This document shows positions 1 to 8,997 of a stretch of 64,000 bases of DNA, piece after piece. Where the stretch lies: the NCBI RefSeq assembly GCF_007954585.1, contig NZ_CP042382.1, positions 3,224,001 to 3,288,000 on the forward strand, in the 5' to 3' direction. The stretch's first letter is position 1. Each line of letters starts with the position of its first letter. A program made the translations under genes and the position numbers. The stretch comes from Pistricoccus aurantiacus. GTDB lineage: Bacteria > Pseudomonadota > Gammaproteobacteria > Pseudomonadales > Halomonadaceae. The notes below the pieces were generated by a model. It was given only the letters and a program-made list of their open reading frames with translations, was not told the origin of the DNA and ran no database searches.

Positions 1-204
1 GCGTCCGACGCTTTCGCCTCCCCACAGGAAAACGAAAGGCTCGCCCCGGGAGTCGAACTGGTTTCGCAACGCCTCGACCAGGGAAGCATTGGCGCCGGGA
101 TGAAAGTTGGCGAAGGTCGCGGTATCGCGCAGGCCGACCCGAAGTGGCAGCTGATGACCCGACGGCGGCCGAACGGCGCCGGAACGAGGCGTCGACGCTT
201 TCAA
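1..204 (-). CDS. hda: DnaA regulatory inactivator Hda (5' part only)
   Basis: Only the first 68 codons are in the window; the gene runs off the left edge. The readable protein has the Hda/DnaA-like N-terminus: PLRVGLRDTATF, then FHPGANASLVEAL and FLWGGE, just before the expected Walker A region. Hda binds the beta clamp and stimulates ATP hydrolysis by DnaA, which limits re-initiation of replication. The start chosen is TTG at 204: AAGGAG lies five bases upstream, and the TTGA overlap with the stop of the upstream permease gene suggests translational coupling. Family assignment is fairly sure; the AAA+ domain itself cannot be inspected. Confidence 0.8.
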   Translation of the reverse strand, partial: MKASTPRSGAVRPPSGHQLPLRVGLRDTATFANFHPGANASLVEALRNQFDSRGEPFVFLWGGESVGR

Positions 205-1280
205 GACGGCTCCTTGGCGGACATGTTCTTGCGGTTTTTTGAGCCGTAAAGATCGCTTCCCTTGTAGCGCTCCAGCAGATAGCGCAGCAACACCATTACC
301 ACCGCGGCTACCGGCAGGGCCAGCAGCACGCCGGTGAAGCCGAACAGCTGGCCGCCGGCCAGCACGGCGAAGATCACCGCCACCGGGTGCAGGCCGATCT
401 TGTCTCCCAGCAGTTTCGGCTGAAGCACCACGCTTTCCATCATCTGGCCGAAGGCGAAGACACCGCCCACCCCTAGGAGAATCAGCAGGCTCTCGAACTG
501 AAAGAAAGCGACCAGGGCGGCCACGCTGATGCCGACGATCACCCCGAGATAGGGCACGATGCTGGCAAGCCCGGCCAGCAGGCCGATCAGCACCCCAAAG
601 CGCACCCCCAGAAGCGTCAGGCCCACCGCGTAGATGATGCCCAGACACAGCATCACCAGCAGCTGTCCGCGCAGGAAGGACGACAGCACCTCGTCGCATT
701 GTTTTGCCAGGCGAACAATTTCCGGCTCCCAGTTGCGCGGCAGGCAGGCGCGCAGGTTGGCGGTCATGCGATCCCAGTCGAGCAGCAGATAGAAGGTGAC
801 TACCGGAATCAACGCCAGATTGCCGATCAGCGCCACCAGCGCCAGGCCGGAGCGGGAGACCTGAGCGAGCAGAGTCGCTGCGACGCTGCCGGTTTCCTTC
901 CAGTTGTCGACGAGTATCTGGCGCATGTTGTCGATATCCGTGCCCAGGTCGAAACCGGTCAGGGACTGCACCCAAGGCACCGCGGTGTTCTGAATCCACA
1001 GATAGACAAGCGGCAGCGCCTCGAGCAGCTGCCCTAGCTGGCGCCCGAGAATCGGCACGATGAACAGCAGGGCAAGCCCGAAGATCAGCGTCAACACCAG
1101 AAAGACCACGCTGACCGCCAGGCGTCGGGACAGCCCCCAGGCTTCCAGACGGTCCGCCAGGGGATCGCCGAGATAAGCCAGTACCATGCTGACGAAAAAC
1201 GGCATCAAAATCGGCTCGATCAGTATCATCAGCCATATCAAGGCCACCGTCGCGGCGAGTATCCACCACTTTCTAGGCAT
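201..1280 (-). CDS. perM: AI-2E/PerM family permease
   Basis: A 359-residue polytopic inner-membrane protein of the AI-2E transporter (PerM/YdiK) family. About seven to eight hydrophobic segments are visible, two near the N-terminus (residues ~5-40 and ~60-80) and a cluster between ~150 and 340. The conserved stretch PYLGVIVG followed by Gly-rich helices and VLQPKLLGDKIGLHP is characteristic. Members have been linked to autoinducer-2 or Na+/H+ transport, but the substrate here cannot be read from sequence. It is the first gene of a leftward pair with hda (overlap TTGA), an arrangement common in gammaproteobacteria, and diverges from purM across about 190 bp. Confidence 0.85.
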   Translation of the reverse strand: MPRKWWILAATVALIWLMILIEPILMPFFVSMVLAYLGDPLADRLEAWGLSRRLAVSVVFLVLTLIFGLALLFIVPILGRQLGQLLEALPLVYLWIQNTAVPWVQSLTGFDLGTDIDNMRQILVDNWKETGSVAATLLAQVSRSGLALVALIGNLALIPVVTFYLLLDWDRMTANLRACLPRNWEPEIVRLAKQCDEVLSSFLRGQLLVMLCLGIIYAVGLTLLGVRFGVLIGLLAGLASIVPYLGVIVGISVAALVAFFQFESLLILLGVGGVFAFGQMMESVVLQPKLLGDKIGLHPVAVIFAVLAGGQLFGFTGVLLALPVAAVVMVLLRYLLERYKGSDLYGSKNRKNMSAKEPS

Positions 1281-1423
1281 CGAGGATTTCCTGTTGGTTC
1301 GTTCTCGCTTGTGGATTCGAAGCTGCCGGTTCGGTGCTCATGATACGCTTTTCTTCGCCTGCCTATCAGCCTGTCACCGCTGACAACGGGGTTCTCATGA
1401 ACGATGCGACACCCTGGGGGTGA

Positions 1424-1432
1424 TGCTACAAT
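1424..1432 (+). promoter_or_regulatory. candidate extended -10 promoter of purMN
   Basis: TGcTACAAT has the extended -10 pattern (TG, one base, then a hexamer matching TATAAT at 5 of 6 positions). It ends 40 bases before the purM ATG in the perM-purM divergent gap. No convincing -35 is seen 16-18 bases upstream, which extended -10 promoters can tolerate. No PurR-like palindrome was found. This is a motif match only. Confidence 0.35.
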
Positions 1433-1472
1433 TCCCGCCTTCTTCAGGCAGGCATCGCGACAGGACTTTTTC

Positions 1473-2561
1473 ATGACCCCCGATCATCCTTCTTCTTCCA
1501 ACGGCGCCGGTTCGAACCCGAGGCCCTCGCTCAGCTACAGGGATGCCGGAGTGGATATCGATGCCGGCAACGCCTTGGTGGAGCGTATCAAGGGCGTCGC
1601 CAAGCGCACCACGCGCCCGGAAGTGCTGGGCGGCCTGGGAGGATTCGGCGCCCTGTGCGAACTGCCCGGCGGCTACCGGGAGCCGGTACTGGTCTCCGGC
1701 ACCGACGGGGTGGGCACCAAGCTGCGCCTGGCGATGGATTTCGGCCGACACGATACCATCGGTATCGATCTGGTGGCGATGTGCGTCAACGACCTGGTCG
1801 TAGCCGGCGCTGAGCCGCTGTTCTTCCTCGACTATTACGCCACCGGCAAGCTCGATGTGGAAATCGCCGCGGACGTGGTCACGGGCATCGGCGAAGGCTG
1901 CGCCCAGGCGGGCTGCGCCCTGGTGGGCGGCGAAACCGCGGAGATGCCCGGCATGTACGCGGGCAACGACTACGACCTGGCGGGGTTCTGCGTCGGCGTG
2001 GTGGAGAAATCCGAGATCATCGACGGCAGCCGGGTGAGCGAAGGCGACGTGCTGCTGGGGCTTGCCTCTTCCGGTCCGCATTCCAACGGCTACTCGCTGA
2101 TTCGCAAGATTCTCGAGATCAGCGGCCAGCCGCTGGATACCCAGGTAGATGGCGTGGCGCTGCGAGACGCCCTGCTGGCGCCGACGCGCATCTACGTCAA
2201 GGCGCTGCTGTCCTTGATTCGTGAAAGCGACGTTGCAGTACACGGCCTGTGCCATATCACCGGCGGCGGCCTGAGCGAGAACCTGCCTCGAGTGCTGCCG
2301 GAGCACTTGGCGGCGCACCTCGACACCCAGGCCTGGCCGCGACCCGAGGTCTTCGACTGGCTCCAGCGGCAGGGCAACGTGGCCGCGGAGGAAATGTATC
2401 GCGTGCTCAACTGCGGTATCGGCATGGTGGCGGTGGTGCCCGGAGAACAGGCGGAGCAGGCTATTCGCCACCTGCGGGAACAAGGCGAAAGCGTTTATCG
2501 CCTAGGTAGCATCGTCGAGCGTGACGGAGACGGCCCTCAAGTGCTGCTCGAGAATCTGTGA
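1473..2561 (+). CDS. purM: phosphoribosylformylglycinamidine cyclo-ligase (AIR synthetase)
   Basis: Closes the imidazole ring: FGAM + ATP gives AIR, step 5 of de novo purine synthesis, in the cytoplasm. The 362-residue product shows the ATP-grasp-like PurM signature GTDGVGTKL (residues 76-84), CVNDL (~104-108), [11 protein letters not shown] and the C-terminal HITGGGL. E. coli PurM has 345 residues; the extra length is an N-terminal Ser/Asn-rich tail of about 20 residues. The frame is open 69 bases further upstream, but the ATG at 1473 fits the family best. It is followed 13 bases later by purN with a strong AAGGAGG site, so the two form an operon as in E. coli. Confidence 0.95.
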   Translation: MTPDHPSSSNGAGSNPRPSLSYRDAGVDIDAGNALVERIKGVAKRTTRPEVLGGLGGFGALCELPGGYREPVLVSGTDGVGTKLRLAMDFGRHDTIGIDLVAMCVNDLVVAGAEPLFFLDYYATGKLDVEIAADVVTGIGEGCAQAGCALVGGETAEMPGMYAGNDYDLAGFCVGVVEKSEIIDGSRVSEGDVLLGLASSGPHSNGYSLIRKILEISGQPLDTQVDGVALRDALLAPTRIYVKALLSLIRESDVAVHGLCHITGGGLSENLPRVLPEHLAAHLDTQAWPRPEVFDWLQRQGNVAAEEMYRVLNCGIGMVAVVPGEQAEQAIRHLREQGESVYRLGSIVERDGDGPQVLLENL

Positions 2562-2574
2562 AGGAGGCTCGGCC

Positions 2575-3297
2575 ATGAACACGGACAATCGTCAAGGATT
2601 CGACCCGGAAAGCGTCGGGCGTCGTCGGGTGGTGGTGTTGATTTCCGGCAACGGCAGCAACCTGCAGGCGCTCATCGACGCTCAGTCCTACGATGAACTG
2701 GGCGGCGAGATCGTCGCGGTGATTTCCAATCAGGTGGATGCCCATGGTCTCAAGCGCGCCAAGGACGCGGGTATCGACGCGGTCGCCCTGCCCCACCGCG
2801 AATACGAAAGCCGTGACGCCTTCGATGGCGCCTTGATCAAGGTGATCGAACGCCACGAGCCGGACCTGGTGGTACTGGCGGGCTTCATGCGCATCCTGAG
2901 CCCACGCTTCGTTGCCCGCTTCGCCGGCAGGCTCTTGAATATTCATCCTTCCCTGCTACCTGCCTACACCGGCTTGAACACTCACGCCCGGGTGCTGGCG
3001 GATGGCGCACTGGAACACGGCGCCAGCGTCCATTTCGTCACCGACGAGCTGGATGGCGGCCCGGTGGCCATCCAGGCGGCGCTCAAGGTCGAGCCCGGCG
3101 ATGATGAAGAAACGCTCAAGCGGAAGATTCACGCCCGAGAACACCTGATCTACCCGATCGCGGTGCGCTGGTTTCTCGAAGGAAGACTGAAACTCGATGA
3201 GGAAGGTCACGCCACACTGGACGGCACGAAGCTGCCGCCCCAGGGGTTAAGGCTTTCTCACGAGGACGCGCTCGAGGAGTTGGACGAAGACGAATGA
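2575..3297 (+). CDS. purN: phosphoribosylglycinamide formyltransferase
   Basis: Transfers a formyl group from 10-formyl-THF to GAR in purine synthesis. The product has 240 residues against about 212 in E. coli, with an N-terminal extension of roughly 15 residues and a longer acidic tail (ends LEELDEDE). Catalytic residues are in place: SGNGSNLQ phosphate loop (24-31), N122 and H124 in NIHPSLLPA, and D160 in TDELDGG. The ATG at 2575 is chosen because AAGGAGG lies seven bases upstream. An upstream in-frame extension would overlap purM and is not needed. A strong terminator follows directly. Confidence 0.95.
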   Translation: MNTDNRQGFDPESVGRRRVVVLISGNGSNLQALIDAQSYDELGGEIVAVISNQVDAHGLKRAKDAGIDAVALPHREYESRDAFDGALIKVIERHEPDLVVLAGFMRILSPRFVARFAGRLLNIHPSLLPAYTGLNTHARVLADGALEHGASVHFVTDELDGGPVAIQAALKVEPGDDEETLKRKIHAREHLIYPIAVRWFLEGRLKLDEEGHATLDGTKLPPQGLRLSHEDALEELDEDE

Positions 3298-3330
3298 AAA
3301 TGGCCCCGCTGATCAGCGGGGCCATTTTTT
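3298..3330. terminator. bidirectional Rho-independent terminator between purN and lipA
   Basis: AAAATGGCCCCGCTGATCAG begins a perfect stem (TGGCCCCGCTGATCAGCGGGGCCA, fully self-complementary) flanked by A4 on the left and T6 on the right, so it can stop both converging transcripts. It starts at the last base of the purN stop codon. Confidence 0.9.
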
Positions 3331-3351
3331 ACTGGAAACGCAGTTGACAGC

Positions 3352-4389
3352 CTATTTGACCTCGACGCCGTGAGCCTGCTTGTCCGCGTGATAGGAAGAA
3401 CGCACTAGCGGGCCGGAGGCCACGTGAGTGAAGCCCATCGCCTTGCCCTGCTCCGCGAACCAGTCGAAGGACTTCGGGTGTACCCAGCGATCCACAGGCA
3501 GATGGTTGCGAGAGGGCTGCATGTATTGCCCCAGCGTCAGCATGTCGACATTGTGAGCGCGCAGGTCGTGCATCACCTCGATCACCTGCTCGTCGGTTTC
3601 GCCGACCCCCAGCATCAGGCCGGACTTGGTCAGCACTTCCGAGCGGCGAGCCTTGTAGCCTTTCAGCAGGTCCAGGGACCACTGGTAGTCCGCCCCGGGG
3701 CGCACCCGGCGATACAGTGAGGGCACGGTTTCCAGATTGTGATTGAACACATCCGGCGGCGTCTGCTCGAGAATATCCAGCGCCACTTCCATGCGTCCGC
3801 GGAAATCCGGCACCAGCACCTCGATTTCGATATGGGGGCTGTCGTTGCGAATCTCGCGAATGCAGTTGGCAATGTGCTGCGCGCCGCCGTCGCGTAGATC
3901 GTCCCGGTCCACGGAGGTCACCACCACGTACTTGAGGCGCATCTCGGCGATGGCTTCCGCCAGCTCTCGCGGCTCCTTTTCGTTGAGGGCATTGGGGCGG
4001 CCGTGAGCCACGTCGCAGAAGGGACAGCGGCGAGTACAGATATCCCCCATGACCATGAAGGTCGCGGTGCCGCCGTTGAAGCACTCCCCCAGGTTGGGAC
4101 AGGAGGCTTCCTCGCAAACCGTGTGCAGGCCATGCTTGCGAACGGTGTTCTTGATGCGCGTGACTTCCGTTGAAATCGGCATACGCACCCGCAGCCACTC
4201 GGGTTTCTTGGGCAGCGTCTCGGTAGGAATTATCTTGACCGGAATACGCGCCACCTTCTCGGCGCCACGCAGCTTGACACCGCGTTCCGCCCGCGCCTGC
4301 TTGGCACGCGCGGCCTTGGCGGCGGCGGCTTTTATGGCAGCGGCCTGGATGGCGGCTTTATCGGAGGATACGGCAGTCGTCTCGGTCAT
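3352..4389 (-). CDS. lipA: lipoyl synthase
   Basis: Radical-SAM enzyme that inserts two sulfurs into octanoyl groups on lipoyl domains. All cluster ligands are present: the auxiliary [4Fe-4S] motif C92-x4-C97-x5-C103, the radical SAM motif C118-x3-C122-x2-C125, and the C-terminal RSSYHA serine motif. The protein has 345 residues (E. coli 321). The difference is an N-terminal segment, residues ~10-40, very rich in Ala and Lys/Arg and predicted helical, whose role is unknown. It lies downstream of lipB with a short gap, giving the usual lipB-lipA unit. Confidence 0.95.
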   Translation of the reverse strand: MTETTAVSSDKAAIQAAAIKAAAAKAARAKQARAERGVKLRGAEKVARIPVKIIPTETLPKKPEWLRVRMPISTEVTRIKNTVRKHGLHTVCEEASCPNLGECFNGGTATFMVMGDICTRRCPFCDVAHGRPNALNEKEPRELAEAIAEMRLKYVVVTSVDRDDLRDGGAQHIANCIREIRNDSPHIEIEVLVPDFRGRMEVALDILEQTPPDVFNHNLETVPSLYRRVRPGADYQWSLDLLKGYKARRSEVLTKSGLMLGVGETDEQVIEVMHDLRAHNVDMLTLGQYMQPSRNHLPVDRWVHPKSFDWFAEQGKAMGFTHVASGPLVRSSYHADKQAHGVEVK

Positions 4390-4396
4390 GGTTCGG

Positions 4397-5155
4397 TTAT
4401 CCCGCGGTTCGTGAAAGCGCGGCGGACGCCGTCAGGCTTGGCGGCATGTCGCGCTCTTCAACAAGAGTGATAGGAGCGTGAAATGAATGATTGAGCGTGT
4501 CGGTGAAACAGCGTATCAGCCGCGTGGCTTCCTGTGTCATATTCGGCGAATTTGATATCAGATCCGCCAGTTGGGTCATTTCGAGACCGGCGTAGCCACA
4601 AGGATTGATTCGCGAAAACGGCGAAAGATCCATATCGACATTGAACGCGACGCCGTGAAAGCTGCAACCGCGGCGAATCCGCAGCCCCAGGGAAGCGATC
4701 TTGGCATCACCCACATAGACGCCCGGCGCATCCCGACGCGCTCGAGCTTCCACATCCTGTTCCGAAAGCGCGGCAATCACCGCGTTCTCCAGAGCGCTGA
4801 CCAGTTCGCGCACGCCCAGATGCAGACGCTTGACGTTCAGCAGCGGATACAGCACCAGCTGGCCGGGCCCGTGATAGGTCACTTGCCCGCCGCGATCCGT
4901 CTGCACCACGGGGATATCGCCAGGCAACAGCAGATGTTCCGGGCGCCCGGCCTGGCCCTGAGTGAATACCGGCCAATGCTCCACCAGCCATAGCTGATCT
5001 CGTGAATTCGCATCGCGCTGATCCGTGAATTCACGCATGGCCCGCCAGACCGTCTCGTAGGGCTGACAGCCCAGACGATAGACATCGAATTCCATGTCCT
5101 GATCTTTTGGATCCGAAGTCGACTTGACTGGCTCTTCATGAAAGCGAGCGGTCAT
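4397..5155 (-). CDS. lipB: lipoyl(octanoyl) transferase
   Basis: Moves octanoyl from acyl carrier protein to lipoyl domains, upstream of LipA. The 252-residue product carries [12 protein letters not shown] (88-99), the catalytic Lys152 in [13 protein letters not shown] and the catalytic Cys186 in NPCGYAG. The start at 5155 overlaps the ybeD stop as ATGA, which argues for translational coupling. A second ATG at codon 21 would give a length closer to other LipB proteins, so the first 20 residues are less certain. Confidence 0.93.
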   Translation of the reverse strand: MTARFHEEPVKSTSDPKDQDMEFDVYRLGCQPYETVWRAMREFTDQRDANSRDQLWLVEHWPVFTQGQAGRPEHLLLPGDIPVVQTDRGGQVTYHGPGQLVLYPLLNVKRLHLGVRELVSALENAVIAALSEQDVEARARRDAPGVYVGDAKIASLGLRIRRGCSFHGVAFNVDMDLSPFSRINPCGYAGLEMTQLADLISNSPNMTQEATRLIRCFTDTLNHSFHAPITLVEERDMPPSLTASAALSRTAG

Positions 5156-5469
5156 ATCACCATATGCACCTGGCCGGTGGCTTTCAATTCGTCGAACAAC
5201 GCCTTGAGCTGGGCTTCCCCGCTGGCATTGATGGTCAGGCGCACGGACTGGAACCTGCCGTTGCGACTGTCCACCACCTGAGCGTCGGCGGGGTCGAATG
5301 TCGGATCGTGACGAAGGACAATGGCCGTCACCAGATCGACGAAATCATCCCCCGCATCGCCCACCACCTTGAGAGAATAGGCGCAGGGGAAGGTCACCTT
5401 GGGCGAGCTTCCCTTGGCGGTTTCCAGACGCAGATCTCGCAATGAATCCTTGGAAGGCTGATGCGTCAT
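5152..5469 (-). CDS. ybeD: YbeD/DUF493 family protein
   Basis: A 105-residue cytoplasmic protein of the UPF0250 (YbeD) family, with the conserved [11 protein letters not shown] stretch and an ACT-like alternating beta/alpha pattern ending in ATGQVHMVI. The family has an ACT-like fold and often lies between dacA and lipB, as here, but has no established reaction. A ligand-binding or regulatory role for lipoylation is only a guess from position. The stop overlaps the lipB start by four bases. Confidence 0.88.
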   Translation of the reverse strand: MTHQPSKDSLRDLRLETAKGSSPKVTFPCAYSLKVVGDAGDDFVDLVTAIVLRHDPTFDPADAQVVDSRNGRFQSVRLTINASGEAQLKALFDELKATGQVHMVI

Positions 5470-5595
5470 AAATATGCTCTAACAGGTTCTCGGCAAATAT
5501 TCGACTTATTATACCCGACCATTCTACTCAACAATTCATTTGTCGCCAAACTCTAGCCAATCTCAGCCAAGCGCCTTGTAATAACGTCAAATCAC

Positions 5596-5692
5596 CGGTA
5601 GGCCGGCCTCGAAAGAAGGTCTTTTGTCATGGATGACAAAAGTAGCGCCCAAGGATGGGTTCACAGCGCCTTCGCTCGAGGTCGGCCTACCG
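5596..5692. repeat. palindromic intergenic repeat, copy A
   Basis: A 97-bp element in the dacA-ybeD gap. Outer arms 5596-5612 and 5676-5692 are complementary at 16 of 17 positions (CGGTAGGCCGGCCTCGA with its inverse). Nested inside is a perfect 22-bp palindrome at 5621-5642 (CTTTTGTCAT, GG, ATGACAAAAG). The 3' half (TAGCGCCCAAGG, GGGTT, ACAGCGCCTTCGCTCG) recurs at 46269-46302. It could form a branched hairpin at the end of the dacA or ybeD transcript. The two copies mark it as a dispersed family in this genome. Confidence 0.8.
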
Positions 5693-5702
5693 ATAGTCAT
5701 TA

Positions 5703-6896
5703 TTAATCAAACAGGCCAGCAAAAAACTTGCGTACTGTGTCGAGCAGGCGCTTGAAGAAACCGCCCTCCTCGACGCCTTCCAGCGCAAGCAAGGGACGGG
5801 TTTCAATCACCTTGTCGTCGAGTTTGATTTCCAGGGTGCCTAGCTCCTGTCCGGCCTCGATGGGCGCGTCCAAGGACGCCGGCAAATCAAGGCTCGTTGT
5901 CACCGCCTCGCTCTTGCCCCGGGGAACCACCAGCTTGACCGCCTGATCGACGCCCACCCTTACGGTATCTTCACTGCCGCCCCAGACCCGGGGCGTCGCC
6001 AGCACCGCGTCCTGCTCGTAGACGTCCAGGGGCTCGAAGAAGCGGAAACCGTAGCTCAGGAGTTTCTGGGTTTCCTGAGCGCGGGCTTCCGTGGATTTGG
6101 TGCCCATGACCACGGAGATCAACCGCATGTCATCACGCTTGGCGGAGGCCACCAGACAATAACCCGCTGCTTCCGTATGGCCGGTTTTCAGGCCGTCGAC
6201 GCTGTTGTCCCGCCACAGCAACAGGTTGCGGTTGGGCTGGCGAATGTCGTTGTAGGTGAAGTATTTCTCGGAATAGAGCGCGTAGTGCGCCGGATAGTCA
6301 TTGATGATGTGTCGAGAAAGCCGCGCCAGATCGCGAGCCGAGGCATAGTGATCCTCGTCGGGCAGGCCGGTGGCATTCATGAAGTGCGTGTTGTCCATTC
6401 CGATACGGCGCGCCTGCTGATTCATCAGATCCGCGAAGGCGGACTCGCCGCCGGCGATATGCTCCGCCAGGGCGACGCTGGCATCGTTGCCAGACTGGAT
6501 GATCACGCCCTTGAGCAGATCATCGACGCTGACCTGGGTGCCTTCCTGAATGAACATCTTGGAGCCGCCGGTACGCCAGGCGTTGACACTGATGCTGACC
6601 TGATCCTCCGCGCTCAGCTTGCCATTTTCGATTTCATGCTCCACCAGATAGGCAGTCATCAGCTTGGTCAGGCTGGCCGGCGGCAGCGCCTCGTCCGCGT
6701 TGTGCTCGATCAGCACCTCGCCGCTTGCCGCGTCCATCAATATCCAGGAGGACGCCGCCAGGCTCGGCGGTGACGGCACCATGCTGGGCAACTTGTCCAC
6801 CTGCTGGGCCTGTACCGGCAACGTCAGCGTCAGCAGGCTCAGCAAGGCAGCCGGTACGAGGCGGCGCGCGGCCGTGAAAGACGAAAACACACTCAT
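5703..6896 (-). CDS. dacA: D-alanyl-D-alanine carboxypeptidase (PBP5/6 type)
   Basis: Periplasmic low-molecular-weight PBP that trims the terminal D-Ala from peptidoglycan stem peptides. The three active-site motifs are present: S75-L-T-K78, S135-G-N137 and K237-T-G239. A signal peptide covers residues ~1-30 (cleavage after VQA) and the last ~18 residues (FFKRLLDTVRKFFAGLFD) form the amphipathic helix that anchors PBP5 to the membrane. Length (397) fits the family. It is next to the SPOR protein RlpA and the PBP2/RodA pair. Confidence 0.95.
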   Translation of the reverse strand: MSVFSSFTAARRLVPAALLSLLTLTLPVQAQQVDKLPSMVPSPPSLAASSWILMDAASGEVLIEHNADEALPPASLTKLMTAYLVEHEIENGKLSAEDQVSISVNAWRTGGSKMFIQEGTQVSVDDLLKGVIIQSGNDASVALAEHIAGGESAFADLMNQQARRIGMDNTHFMNATGLPDEDHYASARDLARLSRHIINDYPAHYALYSEKYFTYNDIRQPNRNLLLWRDNSVDGLKTGHTEAAGYCLVASAKRDDMRLISVVMGTKSTEARAQETQKLLSYGFRFFEPLDVYEQDAVLATPRVWGGSEDTVRVGVDQAVKLVVPRGKSEAVTTSLDLPASLDAPIEAGQELGTLEIKLDDKVIETRPLLALEGVEEGGFFKRLLDTVRKFFAGLFD

Positions 6897-6974
6897 TACG
6901 CTACTTCTCTTGGTTGGGTTGGCTAGGTTGGAATTATCGGCAAACTACGGCAGCAGGCCCTCACCCGCGAAGCA

Positions 6975-7868
6975 CTAGCGTGCCGTATCGATGACCAGGG
7001 TTTTGGGAAATCCCGCCTGACGCAGGGTCGCGCGCAGCGGTTCGAGTTCACCGGGGCCGTTGACCGGCCCCACCTGCACTCGATGCAGACGCTCGTCGCT
7101 TTCCACCCGTACCGGCGTGGAGAGCTCGTTCTGCAGCCGCGCCTTCAGCGAACGGGCGCTATCCATGGAACCAAGCGCCGCCACCTGAAGATAGACCGGG
7201 GCGCCGGCGGTGGAAGACGCCGACTGGGCGGGGCGAGTTTCCGCCGGTGGCGGCGTGGCGGCGACGACCCCGGGCCCGGCGTCCTGCCGACGAGCAGCCT
7301 GCCAGGCGACCGGGTCGATGGCGTCCACCTGCACCCGGCCTGTGCCGCGACCGAGGATATCCAGCTTCGCCGCCGCCGCGTAGGACAGATCGATTTCGCG
7401 ATCCTCGTGAAACGGTCCGCGATCGTTGATACGCACGATCACCGAACGCTGGTTGTCCAGATTGGTGACCCGGGCATAGGTGGGTAGCGGCAGCGTCTTG
7501 TGGGCGGCGGTCATCTCGTACATGTCGTAGATATCGCCGCTGGCGGTGGCGTAACCCTGAAACTTCTCGCCATACCAGGAAGCGGTGCCCTGACGGCTGT
7601 AGCCGCTGGCATCATCGAGCACGCGGTAGGTCTTTCCCCAGACGCTGTAGACCGGCTTGTTGCCGCCGGCGGCTCTAGGCTCTACCCGGGGCACCGCGTT
7701 CGGCACCTTGGCCACGTCCGGGGGAAGCTCCGGGTAAGCGTCGCTTTGCATGGCGTAGCGTCCGCCGGCGTCGACGGGCTTGTCCGCCGTGTCCGGGCGC
7801 GTACCGCCGCCCCCGGAACAGCCCGCCAGCAGCGTCGCGGCCCCGAGCAAAATCAAGATGGCTTTCAT
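6975..7868 (-). CDS. rlpA: septal/rare lipoprotein A, lytic transglycosylase
   Basis: Outer-membrane lipoprotein that cleaves denuded glycans at the division site in Pseudomonas; the same role is inferred here. The start at 7868 gives MKAILILLGAATLLAGC, a type II signal with lipobox LAGC (Cys17). This ATG overlaps the mltB stop as ATGA and has AAGGAG upstream; a longer open frame begins 90 bases earlier but would bury the lipobox. A double-psi beta-barrel (GTASWYGEKFQG to RINDRGPF...REIDLS) is followed by a C-terminal SPOR domain (VYLQVAALGS...VQVGPV). Confidence 0.93.
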   Translation of the reverse strand: MKAILILLGAATLLAGCSGGGGTRPDTADKPVDAGGRYAMQSDAYPELPPDVAKVPNAVPRVEPRAAGGNKPVYSVWGKTYRVLDDASGYSRQGTASWYGEKFQGYATASGDIYDMYEMTAAHKTLPLPTYARVTNLDNQRSVIVRINDRGPFHEDREIDLSYAAAAKLDILGRGTGRVQVDAIDPVAWQAARRQDAGPGVVAATPPPAETRPAQSASSTAGAPVYLQVAALGSMDSARSLKARLQNELSTPVRVESDERLHRVQVGPVNGPGELEPLRATLRQAGFPKTLVIDTAR

Positions 7869-8956
7869 GAGTTGGCTCCTTGCATTTTGCCCGGTTGGGG
7901 CTGGCTCAGCGTCTCCGCCTTCTCGCGCAACTGGGCGATGGCATCCGCCAGTTCGCACACCGCCATGGCATAGAGATGGCTATGGTTATAGCGGGTAATC
8001 ACGTAGAAGTTGTTCAACCCGAGCCGATAGCGATATTGATCGTCGGCGTAATCCAGCGCCAGGGGAATGACCTGGCGATCCGCAGCCAGCGGTTCCGGCC
8101 CGGCCGGAACGATGCCTTTTTCACCTAGACTCGCCAGGGTCGCGTAGGGGGGCTTGGTCTGGTTGAAGGCGACGTCCCGAGGCAACTCCTCTGGCCCCTG
8201 GGCGTCCAGCACCACCCCCTCTTCCTCTCGCCAGCCGTGCACGGCGAAATAGTTGGCGATGCTGCCGATGGCATCCACCGGGTTATGCCACAGGTCACGA
8301 TGGCCGTCGCCGTCGAAATCCACCGCGTAGGCCTGATAGCTGGTGGGAATGAACTGCGGATAGCCCATGGCCCCGGCGTAGGATCCCTTAAGCGTGGCGG
8401 GATCTACCTCCTCATCGTGAGAGATGGTCAGAAAGGCCGCCAGTTCGCGGCGAAAGAAGCCGCCGCGCTGCGGATGGTGAAACGCCAGGGTCGCCAAGGA
8501 GTCGAGCACTCGATGCTTGCCGGTCACTCGGCCATAGTCGGTTTCCACCCCCAGGATGGCGGCGATGAATTCCGCGGGCACGCCATATTCCTCTCGGGCG
8601 CGGTCGAAGGCGTTCTTGTGAGTGGCGATGAACGCAGCGCCACGCAGAATGCGTGCCGGCTTCATGAAGATATTGCGATATTCGTCCCAGCGCAGATTAC
8701 GCTCCGCGGCACCAGCCATGGCGTCGAGCACTTCCTGACGGTAATGCGCCTCTTTCATGACGGCTTCAAGCCAGTTTCGGGACAGGCCCTGGGTGCTCAG
8801 GCTATCGACCAGCGCTTTCACCGGCGGCTGCTTTTCAGGGTCGAAGTTCTTTTCTGCATCCGCATCAGCCCCCAGTGCGACACTTAGCGGCGCGAGGCAT
8901 AACAGCATCAAGGATAGCCGTGCAATGTCCAGCATCCGCGCCTTGCCTTTCAACAT
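7865..8956 (-). CDS. mltB: lytic murein transglycosylase B
   Basis: Cleaves the MurNAc-GlcNAc bond of peptidoglycan. The family 3 lytic transglycosylase domain has the catalytic Glu138 in GVETDYG, plus YAGAMGYPQFIPTSYQ and the DFDGDGHRDLW loop. The signal peptide (residues ~1-30) lacks a lipobox cysteine, so the product is probably soluble and periplasmic, unlike E. coli MltB. The ATG at 8956 is chosen for its signal peptide and nearby GGGAAGG; one at 8971 is possible. The frame stays open far upstream through rodA, which is not coding in this frame. Confidence 0.92.
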   Translation of the reverse strand: MLKGKARMLDIARLSLMLLCLAPLSVALGADADAEKNFDPEKQPPVKALVDSLSTQGLSRNWLEAVMKEAHYRQEVLDAMAGAAERNLRWDEYRNIFMKPARILRGAAFIATHKNAFDRAREEYGVPAEFIAAILGVETDYGRVTGKHRVLDSLATLAFHHPQRGGFFRRELAAFLTISHDEEVDPATLKGSYAGAMGYPQFIPTSYQAYAVDFDGDGHRDLWHNPVDAIGSIANYFAVHGWREEEGVVLDAQGPEELPRDVAFNQTKPPYATLASLGEKGIVPAGPEPLAADRQVIPLALDYADDQYRYRLGLNNFYVITRYNHSHLYAMAVCELADAIAQLREKAETLSQPQPGKMQGANS

Positions 8957-8997
8957 GGAACCTTCCCTCATCAATACGTTGCTCCTGGCTTGAATCG

